Below, one piece after another: positions 44,941 to 56,810 of a stretch of 64,000 bases of DNA. This DNA is from Streptomyces sp. CA-210063. GTDB lineage: Bacteria > Actinomycetota > Actinomycetes > Streptomycetales > Streptomycetaceae. The first letter of the stretch is position 1; each line of letters opens with the position of its first letter. The notes below the pieces were generated by a model that searched no databases, was not told the DNA's origin, and worked only from the letters and a program-made list of their open reading frames with translations. The stretch lies in NCBI RefSeq assembly GCF_024612015.1, contig NZ_CP102512.1, positions 3,224,001 to 3,288,000 of the forward strand. The letters are read 5' to 3'. A program made the translations under genes and the position numbers.

Positions 44941-47900
44941 TCACGGCCGGGGCAGGGGTTGCTCCGTCCAGATGGTCTTGCCGTGGGGGGTGTAGCGGGT
45001 GCCCCAGCGTTCGGTGAGCTGGGCCACGAGGAAGAGGCCGCGGCCGCCCTCGTCCTCGGTGCGGGCGCGGCGCAGGCGGGGTGAGGTGCCGCTGCCGTCG
45101 TAGACCTCGCAGATCAGGGCGCGGTCGCGGAGGAGGCGGAGCTGGACCGGGCCGGTGGCGTGGCGGATGGCGTTGGTGACGAGTTCGCTGGCCACCAGCT
45201 CGGTGGTGAAGGCCAGTTCGTCCAGTCCCCAGGCGGCCAGTTGCCCGGTGACGGCCACCCGGGCACGGGAGACGACCGCCGGGTCGCTGGGCAGCTCGAA
45301 CTGGGCGACCCGTTCCGGACCCAGGGCGTGTGTACGGGCGACGAGGAGCGCCACGTCGTCGCTCGGCCGGGCCGGGAGCAGGGCGTCGAGGACCGCCTCG
45401 CAGGTGTCCTCGGGGGCGCGGTCGGCTCGGGCCAGGACCGTACGGAGCTGGTCCAGGCCGGTGTCGATGTCGCGGTGCCGGTCCTCGACCAGGCCGTCGG
45501 TGTAGAGGACCAGCTGGCTGCCCTCGGCCAGTTCGAGTTCGGCGGTCTCGAAGGGCATGCCGCCGAGGCCCAGCGGCGGCCCTGAGGGCAGATCGACGAA
45601 GTCCACCTTTCCGTCCGGGCCGACGACGGCGGGCATGGGGTGGCCGGCTCGGCTGAGGGTGCAGCGGCGGGACACGGGGTCGTAGACGGCGTACAGGCAG
45701 GTCGCGCCGATGATGCCGGAGTCCTGGTGGGTGTTCTCAACGGCCCAGCCCTCGCCCCGGTCGAGGCGCCCGACCAGGTCGTCGAGCTGGGTGAGCAGTT
45801 CGTCCGGGGGCAGGTCGAGGGCGCAGAAGTTGTGCACGGCGGTGCGCAGCCGCCCCATGGTCGCGGCGGCGTGCAGACCATGGCCCACGACATCGCCGAC
45901 GACCAGCGCGACCCGGGCGCCGGAGAGCGGGATGACGTCGAACCAGTCGCCGCCGACGCCCGCCTGTGCGGGGAGGTAGCGGTACGCGACCTCGACCGCG
46001 CTCTGCTCGGACCGGCCGCGTGGCAGCAGGCTGCGCTGCAGGGCGAGGGCGGTGTTGTGCTCGCGGGTGTAGCGGCGGGCGTTGTCGATGCAGATCGCCG
46101 CGCGGCCGACCAGTTCCTGGGCCAGCGAGAGGTCGTCGTCCTCGAACGGGGTGGGCTGCTCGGAGCGGTAGAAGCTGACGACGCCGAGGGTCGCGCCGCG
46201 CGCCCGCAGCGGCACCGTGATCAGGGAGTGGATGCCCGCCGCGAGGGCCTGTTCGAGCCTGGCCGGGTCCTGGGCGAGCCAGCCGCCCGCCTCGGCCAGC
46301 ACGGGTTCGAGCACCGACCGGCCGGTCTCCCAGCTGCGGGCCTGCGGTGTGGAGGGGACGTACCGCACCGGGTCCCCGACCTCGTACAGATGCGACTCCT
46401 GGTGTACGGCGCCCAGCGCGACCCGGCGCAGTGACATACCCGCGCCGAGCGGTTCCGGTTCGTCGCCCAGCAGGACCGAGTCCGGCAGGTCCACGGCCGC
46501 GAAGTCGGCGAACCTCGGGACGGTCACCTCCGTGAGCTCCTCGGCGGTACGGGTGACGTCCAGGGTCGTGCCGATGCGGACTCCGGCGTCGTGCAGCAGT
46601 TCCAGGCGGCGGCGGGCGAGTACGGCGAGGCGGCCGACTCCCGGTTCGCCGATGAGGAGGAGCCAGGCGTCGGCGGCGGAGTCGGGGGGTGGGGTGGGAG
46701 GGATGGGAGGGGTGGCACGGGTGGCGCTGCGGGTTCTGCCGGTGCCGTCGGTTCTGCCGGTGCCGTCGGTTCTGCCCGTTCCGTCTGTTCCGTCTGTTCC
46801 GTCTGTTCCTTCTGTTCCTTCTGTTCCTTCTGGCGTGGGCCGGGGCGGTGGGGGATGTGTCGGTGGGTGCGGGGAGGGGGGTACGAGGGTGCGGAGGACG
46901 ACGGTCGCGGTTGAGGTGGTGGGGAGGGGGGTGGGGGCGTTGACCGCCGTCGCGGCCTCGACTGTCGGAGCTGCGACCGACACGGAAGGCACGGGCCTCG
47001 GCGGCGCTGTCGGCAGCGGCTGCCCGGCCGGTGTCGTGGGTGGTGGTGGAGTCGGTGGTGTGGGCAGCGTCGTCAGTGCCGTGTGGCGCAGGTGGGGGCC
47101 GCCCAGGACGCGGGCCTCGACGACGACGCCCGTCTCGCCCGCAGCGCCCATGATCGGGCGGCGCAGGAGGGTGGCGACGCGGCCGCCGGAGAGGGAGACC
47201 TCGTCGAGGGTGCGGTGGTGTGAGGCGATGAGTTCCTCGGCCTTCTCCCGGAGGACGGCCAGGTCGACGCGGCCCAGGGTCTCGCCGTACCGGCCGTCAT
47301 GGCCCTGCGCCCAGGGCGGGTGCTCGGGCTGGCTGGGCCAGGTGTCGGCGCCGGCCGCGGCCCGGCGGTACGCGGCGAGGAGCGCCCGTTCCCGTTCCGT
47401 GGCCTGTTCCAGGAGCCCGGCCTCGATGTCGTGGGCGGCCTCGCGGACCAGTCGCAGCATGGTGGGGTCACCGTCGTCGCGCAGACAGGTGAGGTCGAGG
47501 ACGGCCTCGACACGGCCGCTCAGCGGGTTGCGGACGGGAGCGCCGGCGCAGGCGAAGGGGGAGAGGCAGTCGGCGAAGTGTTCGCGACCGAGGACGTAGA
47601 CGGGCTGGCGCTCGGCGAGGGCGGTGCCGACGCCGTTGGTGCCCGCGGCCGCCTCGGAGGCGCAGAAGCCGGGGGCGAAGTTCACCTCGTCGAGACGGGC
47701 CAGGAGCCGCCGGTCGCCGCCGTGCCGCTGGACCATGCGGGCCTGGCTGTCGCAGAGCACGATGGTCATGCTCACGTTCGCCAGCGAGGCGGCGAGCCGT
47801 GTGAGCACCGGGTCGGCGGCGCGCAGGAAGGGGTCCTCCATGGCCAGGTCGGGCGCGTAGGGAATCAGCAGCCGGTGCGGTTCGAGGCCGGCGGAACGGC

Positions 47901-48054
47901 ACCGCTTCCAGGAGTCGAGCACCGGGTCCCGGACATCCGAGTCGACCCGCGCACCCGCGAGGAAGCGCTCATGGGCATCGACGAGACCGCCGATGTTGTC
48001 CCAGGCGACGGACAACGGGATCACTTCCCTCACCTGGAGGCGGCCCTGTGGCAC
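44941..48054 (-). CDS. Multidomain regulator: GAF - GAF - SpoIIE phosphatase - HATPase
   Basis: 1037 residues. The N-terminal part (about 20-230) is a GAF sensor like that of AcoR-type proteins (ARVDSDVRDPVLDSWKRCRS, AAAGTNGVGTALAERQPVYV). A variable Pro/Thr and Gly-Thr-Asp repeat region (about 330-460) follows, then a second GAF (about 500-640), a PP2C/SpoIIE phosphatase (VGGDWFDVIPL, VVGDVVGHGLHAAATMGRLR, YTDGLVEDR, about 660-880) and a C-terminal GHKL kinase-like ATPase (ELVASELVTNAIRHATG, about 895-1030). Such proteins set anti-sigma/anti-anti-sigma balance in Streptomyces. The start among several GTGs is uncertain. Confidence 0.87.
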   Translation of the reverse strand: MPQGRLQVREVIPLSVAWDNIGGLVDAHERFLAGARVDSDVRDPVLDSWKRCRSAGLEPHRLLIPYAPDLAMEDPFLRAADPVLTRLAASLANVSMTIVLCDSQARMVQRHGGDRRLLARLDEVNFAPGFCASEAAAGTNGVGTALAERQPVYVLGREHFADCLSPFACAGAPVRNPLSGRVEAVLDLTCLRDDGDPTMLRLVREAAHDIEAGLLEQATERERALLAAYRRAAAGADTWPSQPEHPPWAQGHDGRYGETLGRVDLAVLREKAEELIASHHRTLDEVSLSGGRVATLLRRPIMGAAGETGVVVEARVLGGPHLRHTALTTLPTPPTPPPPTTPAGQPLPTAPPRPVPSVSVAAPTVEAATAVNAPTPLPTTSTATVVLRTLVPPSPHPPTHPPPPRPTPEGTEGTEGTDGTDGTDGTGRTDGTGRTDGTGRTRSATRATPPIPPTPPPDSAADAWLLLIGEPGVGRLAVLARRRLELLHDAGVRIGTTLDVTRTAEELTEVTVPRFADFAAVDLPDSVLLGDEPEPLGAGMSLRRVALGAVHQESHLYEVGDPVRYVPSTPQARSWETGRSVLEPVLAEAGGWLAQDPARLEQALAAGIHSLITVPLRARGATLGVVSFYRSEQPTPFEDDDLSLAQELVGRAAICIDNARRYTREHNTALALQRSLLPRGRSEQSAVEVAYRYLPAQAGVGGDWFDVIPLSGARVALVVGDVVGHGLHAAATMGRLRTAVHNFCALDLPPDELLTQLDDLVGRLDRGEGWAVENTHQDSGIIGATCLYAVYDPVSRRCTLSRAGHPMPAVVGPDGKVDFVDLPSGPPLGLGGMPFETAELELAEGSQLVLYTDGLVEDRHRDIDTGLDQLRTVLARADRAPEDTCEAVLDALLPARPSDDVALLVARTHALGPERVAQFELPSDPAVVSRARVAVTGQLAAWGLDELAFTTELVASELVTNAIRHATGPVQLRLLRDRALICEVYDGSGTSPRLRRARTEDEGGRGLFLVAQLTERWGTRYTPHGKTIWTEQPLPRP
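46733..46833. repeat. In-frame 9-bp repeats inside the GAF/SpoIIE gene
   Basis: About 11 units related to gttccgtct or gttctgccg in tandem encode the Gly-Thr-Asp/Gly-Thr-Glu/Gly-Arg-Thr stretch. Copy number changes would keep the frame and alter linker length only. Confidence 0.75.
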
Positions 48055-48580
48055 ACCGCCACCCGACGCGCCCCCGGGGTCGCCTGCCAGGCGCTACAAC
48101 CCTAGACCTTGCGTGACGCACATCACAACAGAGGGCTGGAGGGGCCTCGGGCGGCATGAGAGGCCTCGGGCGCAAGAGAGGGGAGGTGCGCGTGGGGGGG
48201 GAGGTGCGCGTGGGGGGGGGGGGAGGTGGGCGTGGGGGGGAGGTGGGCGTGGGGGGGAGGTGGGCGTGGGGGGGGTGGGCGTGGGGGGGGAGGTGGGCGT
48301 GGGGGGGGAGGTGGGCGTGGGGGGCGTCGGCCGGACCGGGGCCGGGCGCGGGTGGAGTGTCGACGGGCCCGCGTGCGGCGCGGTCGGGAGTGAGTTGTGT
48401 CTCATGTGGGGTGGTATGGGGCAGTAGGGGCAGGGCGGCCGTCGGCGGTGGAGCCGCTGTTCGGGAGCGATGTCGTCGTTCTCGCGGTGGCAGGAGTTCG
48501 GTTGGCGCATACCGGGGAGTCATTTGGGATGGGAACGGTCCTGGGGTTCCCTTCGTTCTTGACTTGCCCTGCCTCCGTCG
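48055..48580. repeat. Intergenic region with G-rich 17-18-bp minisatellite
   Basis: No gene is seen. From about 48180 to 48326 there are eight tandem units of the form aggtgggcgtggggggg, starting at 48184, 48202, 48224, 48241, 48258, about 48275, 48291 and 48309. G-runs reach 12. The tract is strongly G-quadruplex-prone. It lies between divergent genes, upstream of both the GAF/SpoIIE gene and the membrane protein gene. Confidence 0.8.
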
Positions 48581-50077
48581 GTGCGGTCCCCCGCCGTACC
48601 GACGCGACGCGGAAGGACGACGTGCCCTTTGTTCCCGCTCCCGCTCGACGCGCCGCCCCCCTCGCGGCCCACCCCGTCCCCGGTCCCCGACCCCACCACC
48701 CTGATACCCAGCCCGGCCGCCGCCCCGGACCTCACCCAAGTCCCGGGCCAGGCCTCGGTCCCCGACCTCGGCGCGGCTATCCCCGATTCGGCCCGCGCCC
48801 TCACGCTCACCCCTGTCCCGGGCTCGACACCGTTCCCCGACCTCGGCGCGGTCCGCGACCCGGACCTCGACCTCATCCCCGTTCAGGGTCCGGCCCCGGC
48901 CCTCGACCTCACCGCGGTTCCGTGTCCGGCCCCGGACCCGGGCCTCACCGCGGTACCGGCCACAGACCTCGGCCTTGCCGCGGTCTCCGAGCCGGCTCCC
49001 GACCTCACACCGGCCACCCCGGCTCCCACTTCCACCGCCGTCTGTGATCCGGTGCCGGGCCCCGTGCCGGGCCCCCGCCCGACCCGCTTCCCGGCCTTCC
49101 TCCCCGCCAGGCTCCACGCGTTCCTCCCCGCCCGCTCCCCCGGCAACGCCCGCCGGCTCCGGCTCGCTCTCACCCTCCTGCCGTTGGTGCTGCTCGCCGT
49201 CTGGGCGGCGGTCGACTGGCGGACGGTCCACGGCGGCGCCGTGCGCCTCGCGTCGGCCGACCCCCGGTGGCTGCTGGCCGGGGCCTTCTTCACGGCCCTG
49301 TGCTCGGTGGCCTCCGCCTGCGTACGGCAGGGGGCGACGCCGGAGCGGCTGCCGCCGGGGCAGTTGCTGGCGACACAGTTCGCCGCCGGGGCCGCGGGGC
49401 ACGCGCTGCCGGGCAACATCGGGGCGCACGCGGTCGTCCTGCGCTTTCTGCGCGGCCGTGGCATACCCCTCGCCCGGGCCACCTCCTCGCTCGCCCTGTA
49501 CTCGGCGGTCAAACCGGTGGCCAAGACGCTGGTGATCCTCGCCTTCGTCGTCGCCTTCCCGGGCACGCTCCGCCTGGCCGAACTGCTCCCCGAGGGCGAC
49601 ACGCTCGCCCTGGTCGGCGGGATCACCGCCGTCAGCCTCGCCGCCGTGGTCACCCTGATCACGACCGTACGACCGTTGCGGCGGCCTCTCATCGGAGGGT
49701 TGCGCACCGCCCTCAACGACACGCGGCTCGTGCACAGCCGTCCCGTACGCGCGCTCGCACTGTGGGGCGGGGCCGCCGCCTTCCCGCTGTGCCAGGGGGC
49801 CGTCCTCGCCTCGGTCGGGTCGTCGCTCGGGCTGCCGGTGTCCTGGCCGCAGATGCTGTTCGCCTACCTCGTCGCCAGTACGGCGGCCGGTGCGGTGCCC
49901 GCGCCGGGCGGCCTCGGCCCCATGGACGCGGCACTCGTCTTCACCCTCGTCGCCTTCGGCGCGCCGGCGACCCTCGCGACCACGACCGTCATCGGCTACC
50001 GCGTCCTCACCGTCTGGCTTCCCCTGCTCCCGGGCACGCTCGTCCTCTCGGCTCTGGTGCGCGCGAAGGTGCTTTGA
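48581..50077 (+). CDS. UPF0104/LPG-synthase-TM family membrane protein with long Pro-rich N-terminus
   Basis: 498 residues. The first 185 are Pro/Ala/Thr/Asp-rich and disordered with irregular repeats (PDLTQVPG, LDLTAVPCP). The rest is a YbhN/AglD-type lysylphosphatidylglycerol synthase transmembrane domain with about 8 helices; ATQFAAGAAGHALPGNIGAH and AGAVPAPGGLGPMDAALVFT are family hallmarks. GTG start; the N-terminal limit is uncertain. Members flip or modify lipids; substrate unknown. Confidence 0.8.
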   Translation: MRSPAVPTRRGRTTCPLFPLPLDAPPPSRPTPSPVPDPTTLIPSPAAAPDLTQVPGQASVPDLGAAIPDSARALTLTPVPGSTPFPDLGAVRDPDLDLIPVQGPAPALDLTAVPCPAPDPGLTAVPATDLGLAAVSEPAPDLTPATPAPTSTAVCDPVPGPVPGPRPTRFPAFLPARLHAFLPARSPGNARRLRLALTLLPLVLLAVWAAVDWRTVHGGAVRLASADPRWLLAGAFFTALCSVASACVRQGATPERLPPGQLLATQFAAGAAGHALPGNIGAHAVVLRFLRGRGIPLARATSSLALYSAVKPVAKTLVILAFVVAFPGTLRLAELLPEGDTLALVGGITAVSLAAVVTLITTVRPLRRPLIGGLRTALNDTRLVHSRPVRALALWGGAAAFPLCQGAVLASVGSSLGLPVSWPQMLFAYLVASTAAGAVPAPGGLGPMDAALVFTLVAFGAPATLATTTVIGYRVLTVWLPLLPGTLVLSALVRAKVL

Positions 50078-50443
50078 GGGGGCCGGTGGGTGGGGGCCTT
50101 GGCGGGCGGCTGGGCCTCGGCGCCGTAGGGCTCAGGGCTCAGCGCTCACGGGGCAGGGCTCAGCGAAGGGCGCGGCAGCGTGGAGCGAAGGGCGCGGCAG
50201 CGTGGAGCGAAGGGCGCGGCAGCGTGGGGCGACGGGCTCGGCGGCGTGATGCCGTTTCCGTAGCGCCGCATGCCGCAGCGCCGTGATGCCGCAGGGCCGT
50301 GATGCCGCAGCGCCGCGTTTCCGTGCCTCGGTTCCGGCTTTCGGAGGCGTCATGCGTGGCTGGGGTGCAGCGGGCTGTTGAAACGGGAACCATCTCGGGG
50401 TCAGGAGGCGTCGGACGGGGCTGGACGGACTGGGGGCTGGTTC
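50078..50443. repeat. Intergenic with 22-bp and 15-bp tandem repeats
   Basis: No gene is seen. Three exact 22-bp copies (50162-50227, unit starting agcgaagggcgcggcag) plus one diverged copy to 50249 are followed at about 50265-50325 by short repeats of gccgtgatgccgcag. Confidence 0.75.
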
Positions 50444-51712
50444 ATGTCGTACTCGGCGGGGCGGCGGGTGGTGGTGACGGGGCTCGGGGCTGTTACTCCG
50501 CTCGGTGTGGGGGTGGGCGAGCTGTGGCAGGGGCTGCTGGAAGGGCGTTGCGGGATACGGGAGCTGGAAGGGGAGGAGTTCGCGGAGTTACCCGTGCGGG
50601 TCGCGGGGACCGTGCCCGTGGATCCCGCCGGCCTGCTGCCCCGGCCCCGGGCCCGGCGTATGAACCGGGCCGCGCGCTTCGCCGTGCTGGCCGCGCGGGA
50701 GGCGTGGCGGGACGGGGGTTTCAATGCCGCCGGTACGGCGGAGAGCGGGCTCGATCCGGAGCGGGTCGGGGTGTCCGCCGGCGCGATCCTCGGTGACGCG
50801 TCGGTCCTCGTGGCGGGCGACCGGCAGCTACGGGACCGGGGGCCGCGGAGTGTCTCCCCGCTCACCACGCCGATGTGCGTGCCCTCGCAGGCGGCGTCGC
50901 AGATCTCCCTCGACCTCGGTATCACCGGGGAGGCGCGGACCGTGACCAGTGCGTGCGCCTCCGGCACCGAGGCGATCGGGCAGGCCGTCGACCGTATCCG
51001 GTACGGGCGGGTGGATGTGGCCGTCGCGGGCGGGGCGGAGGCGGTGGTGACACCGGCGATCATGGCGTCGTTCGCGGCGATGCGGGCGTTGTCGCGGCAC
51101 GGGCTGAACGGCGGTGGGCAGAGCCCGTCGCGACCGTTCGCCAAGGACCGGGACGGGTTCGTGAACGGTGAGGGGGCTGGGTTTCTGCTGCTGGAGGCGG
51201 AGGACCATGCCAGGGCTCGGGGCGCGCGGATCTACTGCGAGGCCGCGGGCTGGGGGCTGTCCGCCGACGCGCACCACATGGCGGCGCCGGACCCGTCGGG
51301 GGCGGGGGTGGCGCTCGCGCTGCGCCGGGCGTTGCGGGACGCGGCGGCGTCCCCCGCCGATGTCGTCCACGTCAACGCGCATGCCACCGCCACGGTCGAC
51401 GGCGATCTCGCCGAGGCGAACGCGCTCGCCGCCGTGCTGTCGGGGCGCCGGGTTCCCGTCACGGCGCTGAAGGGCAGCCTCGGGCACCTTCAGGGGGCCG
51501 CCGGTGCCGTGGAGGCGCTCGTCACCGCCCTCACCCTGCACCACGGGCTCATCCCCCCGACCATCGGCTGCGCCGACCAGGACGACGCCATCACCCTCGA
51601 CCTCGTCACCACCGCCCCTCGCCCCCTCCCCGCCGACGGCAACCTCGCCCTCACCAACTCCTTCGGCTTCGGCGGCCACAACGCGGTCCTCGCGCTCCGC
51701 CGCGCGGCATAG
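50444..51712 (+). CDS. Stand-alone beta-ketoacyl-ACP synthase II-like enzyme
   Basis: 422 residues in the FabF/KS fold. The active-site triad is present: Cys in TVTSACASGTEAIG, His in HVNAHATATVDGD and His in GSLGHLQGAAG; the C-terminal loop is NSFGFGGHNAVL. No acyl carrier protein, chain-length factor or other fatty-acid or polyketide gene adjoins it. ATG 50444 follows a GGGGGCTGG stretch. It should condense an acyl thioester with malonyl-ACP; pathway unknown. Confidence 0.87.
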   Translation: MSYSAGRRVVVTGLGAVTPLGVGVGELWQGLLEGRCGIRELEGEEFAELPVRVAGTVPVDPAGLLPRPRARRMNRAARFAVLAAREAWRDGGFNAAGTAESGLDPERVGVSAGAILGDASVLVAGDRQLRDRGPRSVSPLTTPMCVPSQAASQISLDLGITGEARTVTSACASGTEAIGQAVDRIRYGRVDVAVAGGAEAVVTPAIMASFAAMRALSRHGLNGGGQSPSRPFAKDRDGFVNGEGAGFLLLEAEDHARARGARIYCEAAGWGLSADAHHMAAPDPSGAGVALALRRALRDAAASPADVVHVNAHATATVDGDLAEANALAAVLSGRRVPVTALKGSLGHLQGAAGAVEALVTALTLHHGLIPPTIGCADQDDAITLDLVTTAPRPLPADGNLALTNSFGFGGHNAVLALRRAA

Positions 51713-51768
51713 GCCGACCCACCACCGCGCCCGCTCCGACGAGGACGAGGACGAACGCAGTCCGGCGG

Positions 51769-52878
51769 TCAGGCGGAGTGTTTGCGGGAGGTCGCCTTCT
51801 TTGCCGGGGTCTTCTTCGCGGTGGTTTTTGGCGCCGCTGTTTTTGTCGCCGCCGATTTTGTCGGCTCTGTCTTTGTCGGCTCTGTCTTTGTCGGCTCTGA
51901 TTTTGTTGCCGCTGTTTTTGTTGTGCTGGTCTTCTTGGCTGTTGATTTCTTCTCGGTGGATTTCTTCGCGGGCTGGGTTGATCTGGCTGTCGACTTCTTC
52001 GGGGAGGCGGCTGCCTTTTTCGTCGTGGTGGTGGACTTCTTGCCCGTGGGTTGTTTGGGGGTGGGGCGGGACGGGAGGTGGGTGATGTCGGCGACGTCCT
52101 CGCCCCGGGACTCCTTGGCTTCGCGGACGCTCTTCTCCAGGGCGGCCATGAGGTCGAGGACCTTGCCGCCCGCGGCCGGAGCGGGCGCGGTGGGAGGCTC
52201 CTCGCCGGAGGCCTTCGCGGCGATCAGGTCCTCCACGGCCTCGCGGTAGTCGTCGTGGAGGGATTCGAGGTCGACCTCGCCGAGCGTGTCCATGAGGGCG
52301 TCCGCGAGGTCGAGTTCCTTGTCGCGGACGCTGACGCTCGCGTCGGGGGCGACCCCCTCGGTCGTACGGATCTCGTCGGGCCAGAGCAGCCCGTGCATGG
52401 CGAGGACATCGTCCACGACCCGGAGCATGCCGAGGCGTTCGCGTCCCCGGAGGGCGAACTTGCAGATGGCGACCTTGCCGCTGCGCTTGAGCGCCTCGCG
52501 GAGGAGGGTGTACGGCTTGGCCGCGGGGACACCGTTCGCCGCGAGGTAGTACGCGGCGTCCACCTGGAGCGGGTCGACGCTCTCGGCCGGTACGAAGCCC
52601 TCGATCTCGATCGTCTTGGCGGTCGGGATCGGCAGCGACGAGAGGTCCTCGTCCGTGATCGGGATCATCGTGCCGTCCGCGTCCTCGTACGCCTTGCCGA
52701 TCTCCCCCTGCGTCACCTCACGGTCCTCCAGCTCGCAGACCTTGCGGTAACGGATGCGGCCGCCGTCCTCCAGATGGATCTGGCGGAAGGAGACGGAGTG
52801 GCTCTCGGTCGCGTTCACCAGCTTGATCGGGATGCTGACCAGGCCGAACGAGATGGCGCCGTTCCAGATGGATCGCAC
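51769..52878 (-). CDS. ku: Ku protein for non-homologous end joining
   Basis: 369 residues. RSIWNGAISFGLVSIPIKLV is the invariant bacterial Ku start; I use the GTG at 52876-52878. The core forms the ring that binds DNA ends, with the C-terminal part recruiting LigD. After about residue 265 a Lys/Thr/Ala/Pro-rich tail (PKKSTARST, KTEPTKTEPTK, TAKKTPAKKA) resembles histone H1/HU tails and is encoded partly by 15-bp DNA repeats. It is divergent from the UvrA-like gene and near the LigD polymerase gene. Confidence 0.95.
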   Translation of the reverse strand: MRSIWNGAISFGLVSIPIKLVNATESHSVSFRQIHLEDGGRIRYRKVCELEDREVTQGEIGKAYEDADGTMIPITDEDLSSLPIPTAKTIEIEGFVPAESVDPLQVDAAYYLAANGVPAAKPYTLLREALKRSGKVAICKFALRGRERLGMLRVVDDVLAMHGLLWPDEIRTTEGVAPDASVSVRDKELDLADALMDTLGEVDLESLHDDYREAVEDLIAAKASGEEPPTAPAPAAGGKVLDLMAALEKSVREAKESRGEDVADITHLPSRPTPKQPTGKKSTTTTKKAAASPKKSTARSTQPAKKSTEKKSTAKKTSTTKTAATKSEPTKTEPTKTEPTKSAATKTAAPKTTAKKTPAKKATSRKHSA

Positions 52879-53328
52879 GAGCAGCACGCACCTTTCGGGT
52901 CGGTGCCCCCGGCGCGGTGACCTCGGCCGCCGCGCAGCTCGTGGGGCTCCTTGGGCTTGTCCTCCCCGCCCCGATCGCCCGTTCGGTCCGGGTTGTCCAC
53001 ACCGTAACCCGGTCCGATCACGCGTGCGCGTCGGCACTGTGACTGACCGGGCCGGTCAGTCACAGCCACAGCCACAGCCACAGCCACAGCCCAGGATCGC
53101 GACCGGACCGGTCAGGATTCGAGAAGCGTCGGTGCCCGGGCCGCACCTAGCGTGAACGGCATGGCCGACGCCGACGCCGACGGGAGGGCACGGGAGGGAA
53201 GGGACGGGACGGAAACCGCAGGACGTATCACTCGGACGCTGGTTGGATCGGGACCGGGCGTCGGACCGGGATCGAGTGCGTCGCCGACGAAGGCCGCCAG
53301 GGCGGCAACGCCCGACGAGGGAGACACG
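52879..53328. promoter_or_regulatory. Divergent promoter region with 29-bp palindrome and CACAGC repeats
   Basis: No gene is seen. A perfect inverted repeat with 14-bp arms and one central base spans 53037-53065 (arms ctgtgactgaccgg and its complement). It is followed directly by about five copies of the 6-mer cacagc. The location between the Ku and UvrA-like genes fits a shared operator. Confidence 0.6.
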
Positions 53329-55731
<2,403 letters not shown>

Positions 55732-55793
55732 CCCGGCGGGAGTTCCGCACGCTTTCGCACGAAATCATGGGATTCCATGGGATTCTGAGTCCC

Positions 55794-56675
55794 ATGACAC
55801 CGATCACCGAGGTGGAGGGCCGCAGGGTCGCCCTGTCCAATCTGGAGAAGGTCCTCCACCCGGCGACGGGCTTCACCAAGGGTGAGCTGCTGCACTACTA
55901 CGCCACGACCGCGGATGCCCTGCTGCCGCATCTGCGCGACCGCCCGGTCTCCTTCCTCCGCTACCCGGACGGGCCGGGCGGCCAGGTCTTCTTCACCAAG
56001 AACGTGCCGCCGGGCACACCCGACTGGGTCACGACCGCCGAGGTACGGCGGATGGAGGGCCCGGCGCGGATGGTGCTGGTCCAGGACCTGGCGAGCCTGA
56101 TGTGGGCCTCGAACCTGGTCGCCGAGTTCCACACGCCGCAGTGGACCGTCAGCATCCCCGACGAGGCCGACCGGCTGGTCTTCGACCTGGACCCGGGAGC
56201 GCCCGCGACGGTCGTCGAGTGCTGCGAGGTCGCCTGCTGGCTGCGGGAGCGGCTCGCGGCGGACGGGATCGAGGCGTACGCGAAGACGTCCGGGTCGAAG
56301 GGGCTGCATCTGCTGGCGGCGGTGCGCGGGTCGTCTTCCGAGCGGGTGACGGAGTACGCCAAGGAACTCGCCGTCGAGGCCGAGAAGGCCCTGCCCCGCC
56401 AGGTCGTCCACCGGATGACCCGCAGCCTGCGCCCCGGCAAGGTCTTCGTCGACTGGAGCCAGAACGCCGCCCGCAAGACCACGGCCACGCCCTACACCCT
56501 CCGCGCCCGCCCCGAGCCCACCGTCTCCACGCCGGTCACCTGGACCGAGGTCGAGGAGTGCGCCTCCGCCGGACGACTGGCCTTCCACGCCGAGGACATC
56601 GCGGCCCGCCTCCAGGACCACGGGGATCTGCTGGCGCCCCTCCTCGACGTGGACGCGGCGCACCCGCTGCCGTAA
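55794..56675 (+). CDS. LigD polymerase domain protein (NHEJ primase/polymerase)
   Basis: 293 residues in the archaeo-eukaryotic primase fold. It reads LSNLEKVLHPATGFTKGELL, VFDLDPG (catalytic Asp-x-Asp), YAKTSGSKGLHLLAAV and VFVDWSQNAARKTTATPY. It fills gaps at broken ends during Ku-dependent joining. In Streptomyces the polymerase and ligase parts are separate genes; the ligase is not in this window. 62 bases after the UvrA-like gene. Confidence 0.93.
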   Translation: MTPITEVEGRRVALSNLEKVLHPATGFTKGELLHYYATTADALLPHLRDRPVSFLRYPDGPGGQVFFTKNVPPGTPDWVTTAEVRRMEGPARMVLVQDLASLMWASNLVAEFHTPQWTVSIPDEADRLVFDLDPGAPATVVECCEVACWLRERLAADGIEAYAKTSGSKGLHLLAAVRGSSSERVTEYAKELAVEAEKALPRQVVHRMTRSLRPGKVFVDWSQNAARKTTATPYTLRARPEPTVSTPVTWTEVEECASAGRLAFHAEDIAARLQDHGDLLAPLLDVDAAHPLP

Positions 56676-56703
56676 GACATCGTCAGTCAGCCCGGCCAGG
56701 CAA

Positions 56704-56785
56704 CAAATCAGCCGTCCGGCGTTTGAGGACGAGGCCGCAGGCCGACGGGGCGTCCGGGGGCGCAGCCCCCAGGGCCGGTCACCAC
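56704..56785. repeat. Streptomyces intergenic repeat
   Basis: Contains the widespread block ccgtccggcgtttgaggacg and an inverted gggggcgcagccccc. It lies between the convergent LigD polymerase and NERD genes and may act as a bidirectional terminator. Confidence 0.7.
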
Positions 56786-56810
56786 GACCGACCCGCGCCC
56801 GAAAGCCGGC

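Noticed and set aside
48180..48326. CRISPR array
   Set aside because: Units are contiguous 17-18-bp repeats with no unique spacers and no cas genes nearby. The same applies to the repeats at 1519-1690, 50162-50249 and 53061-53091.
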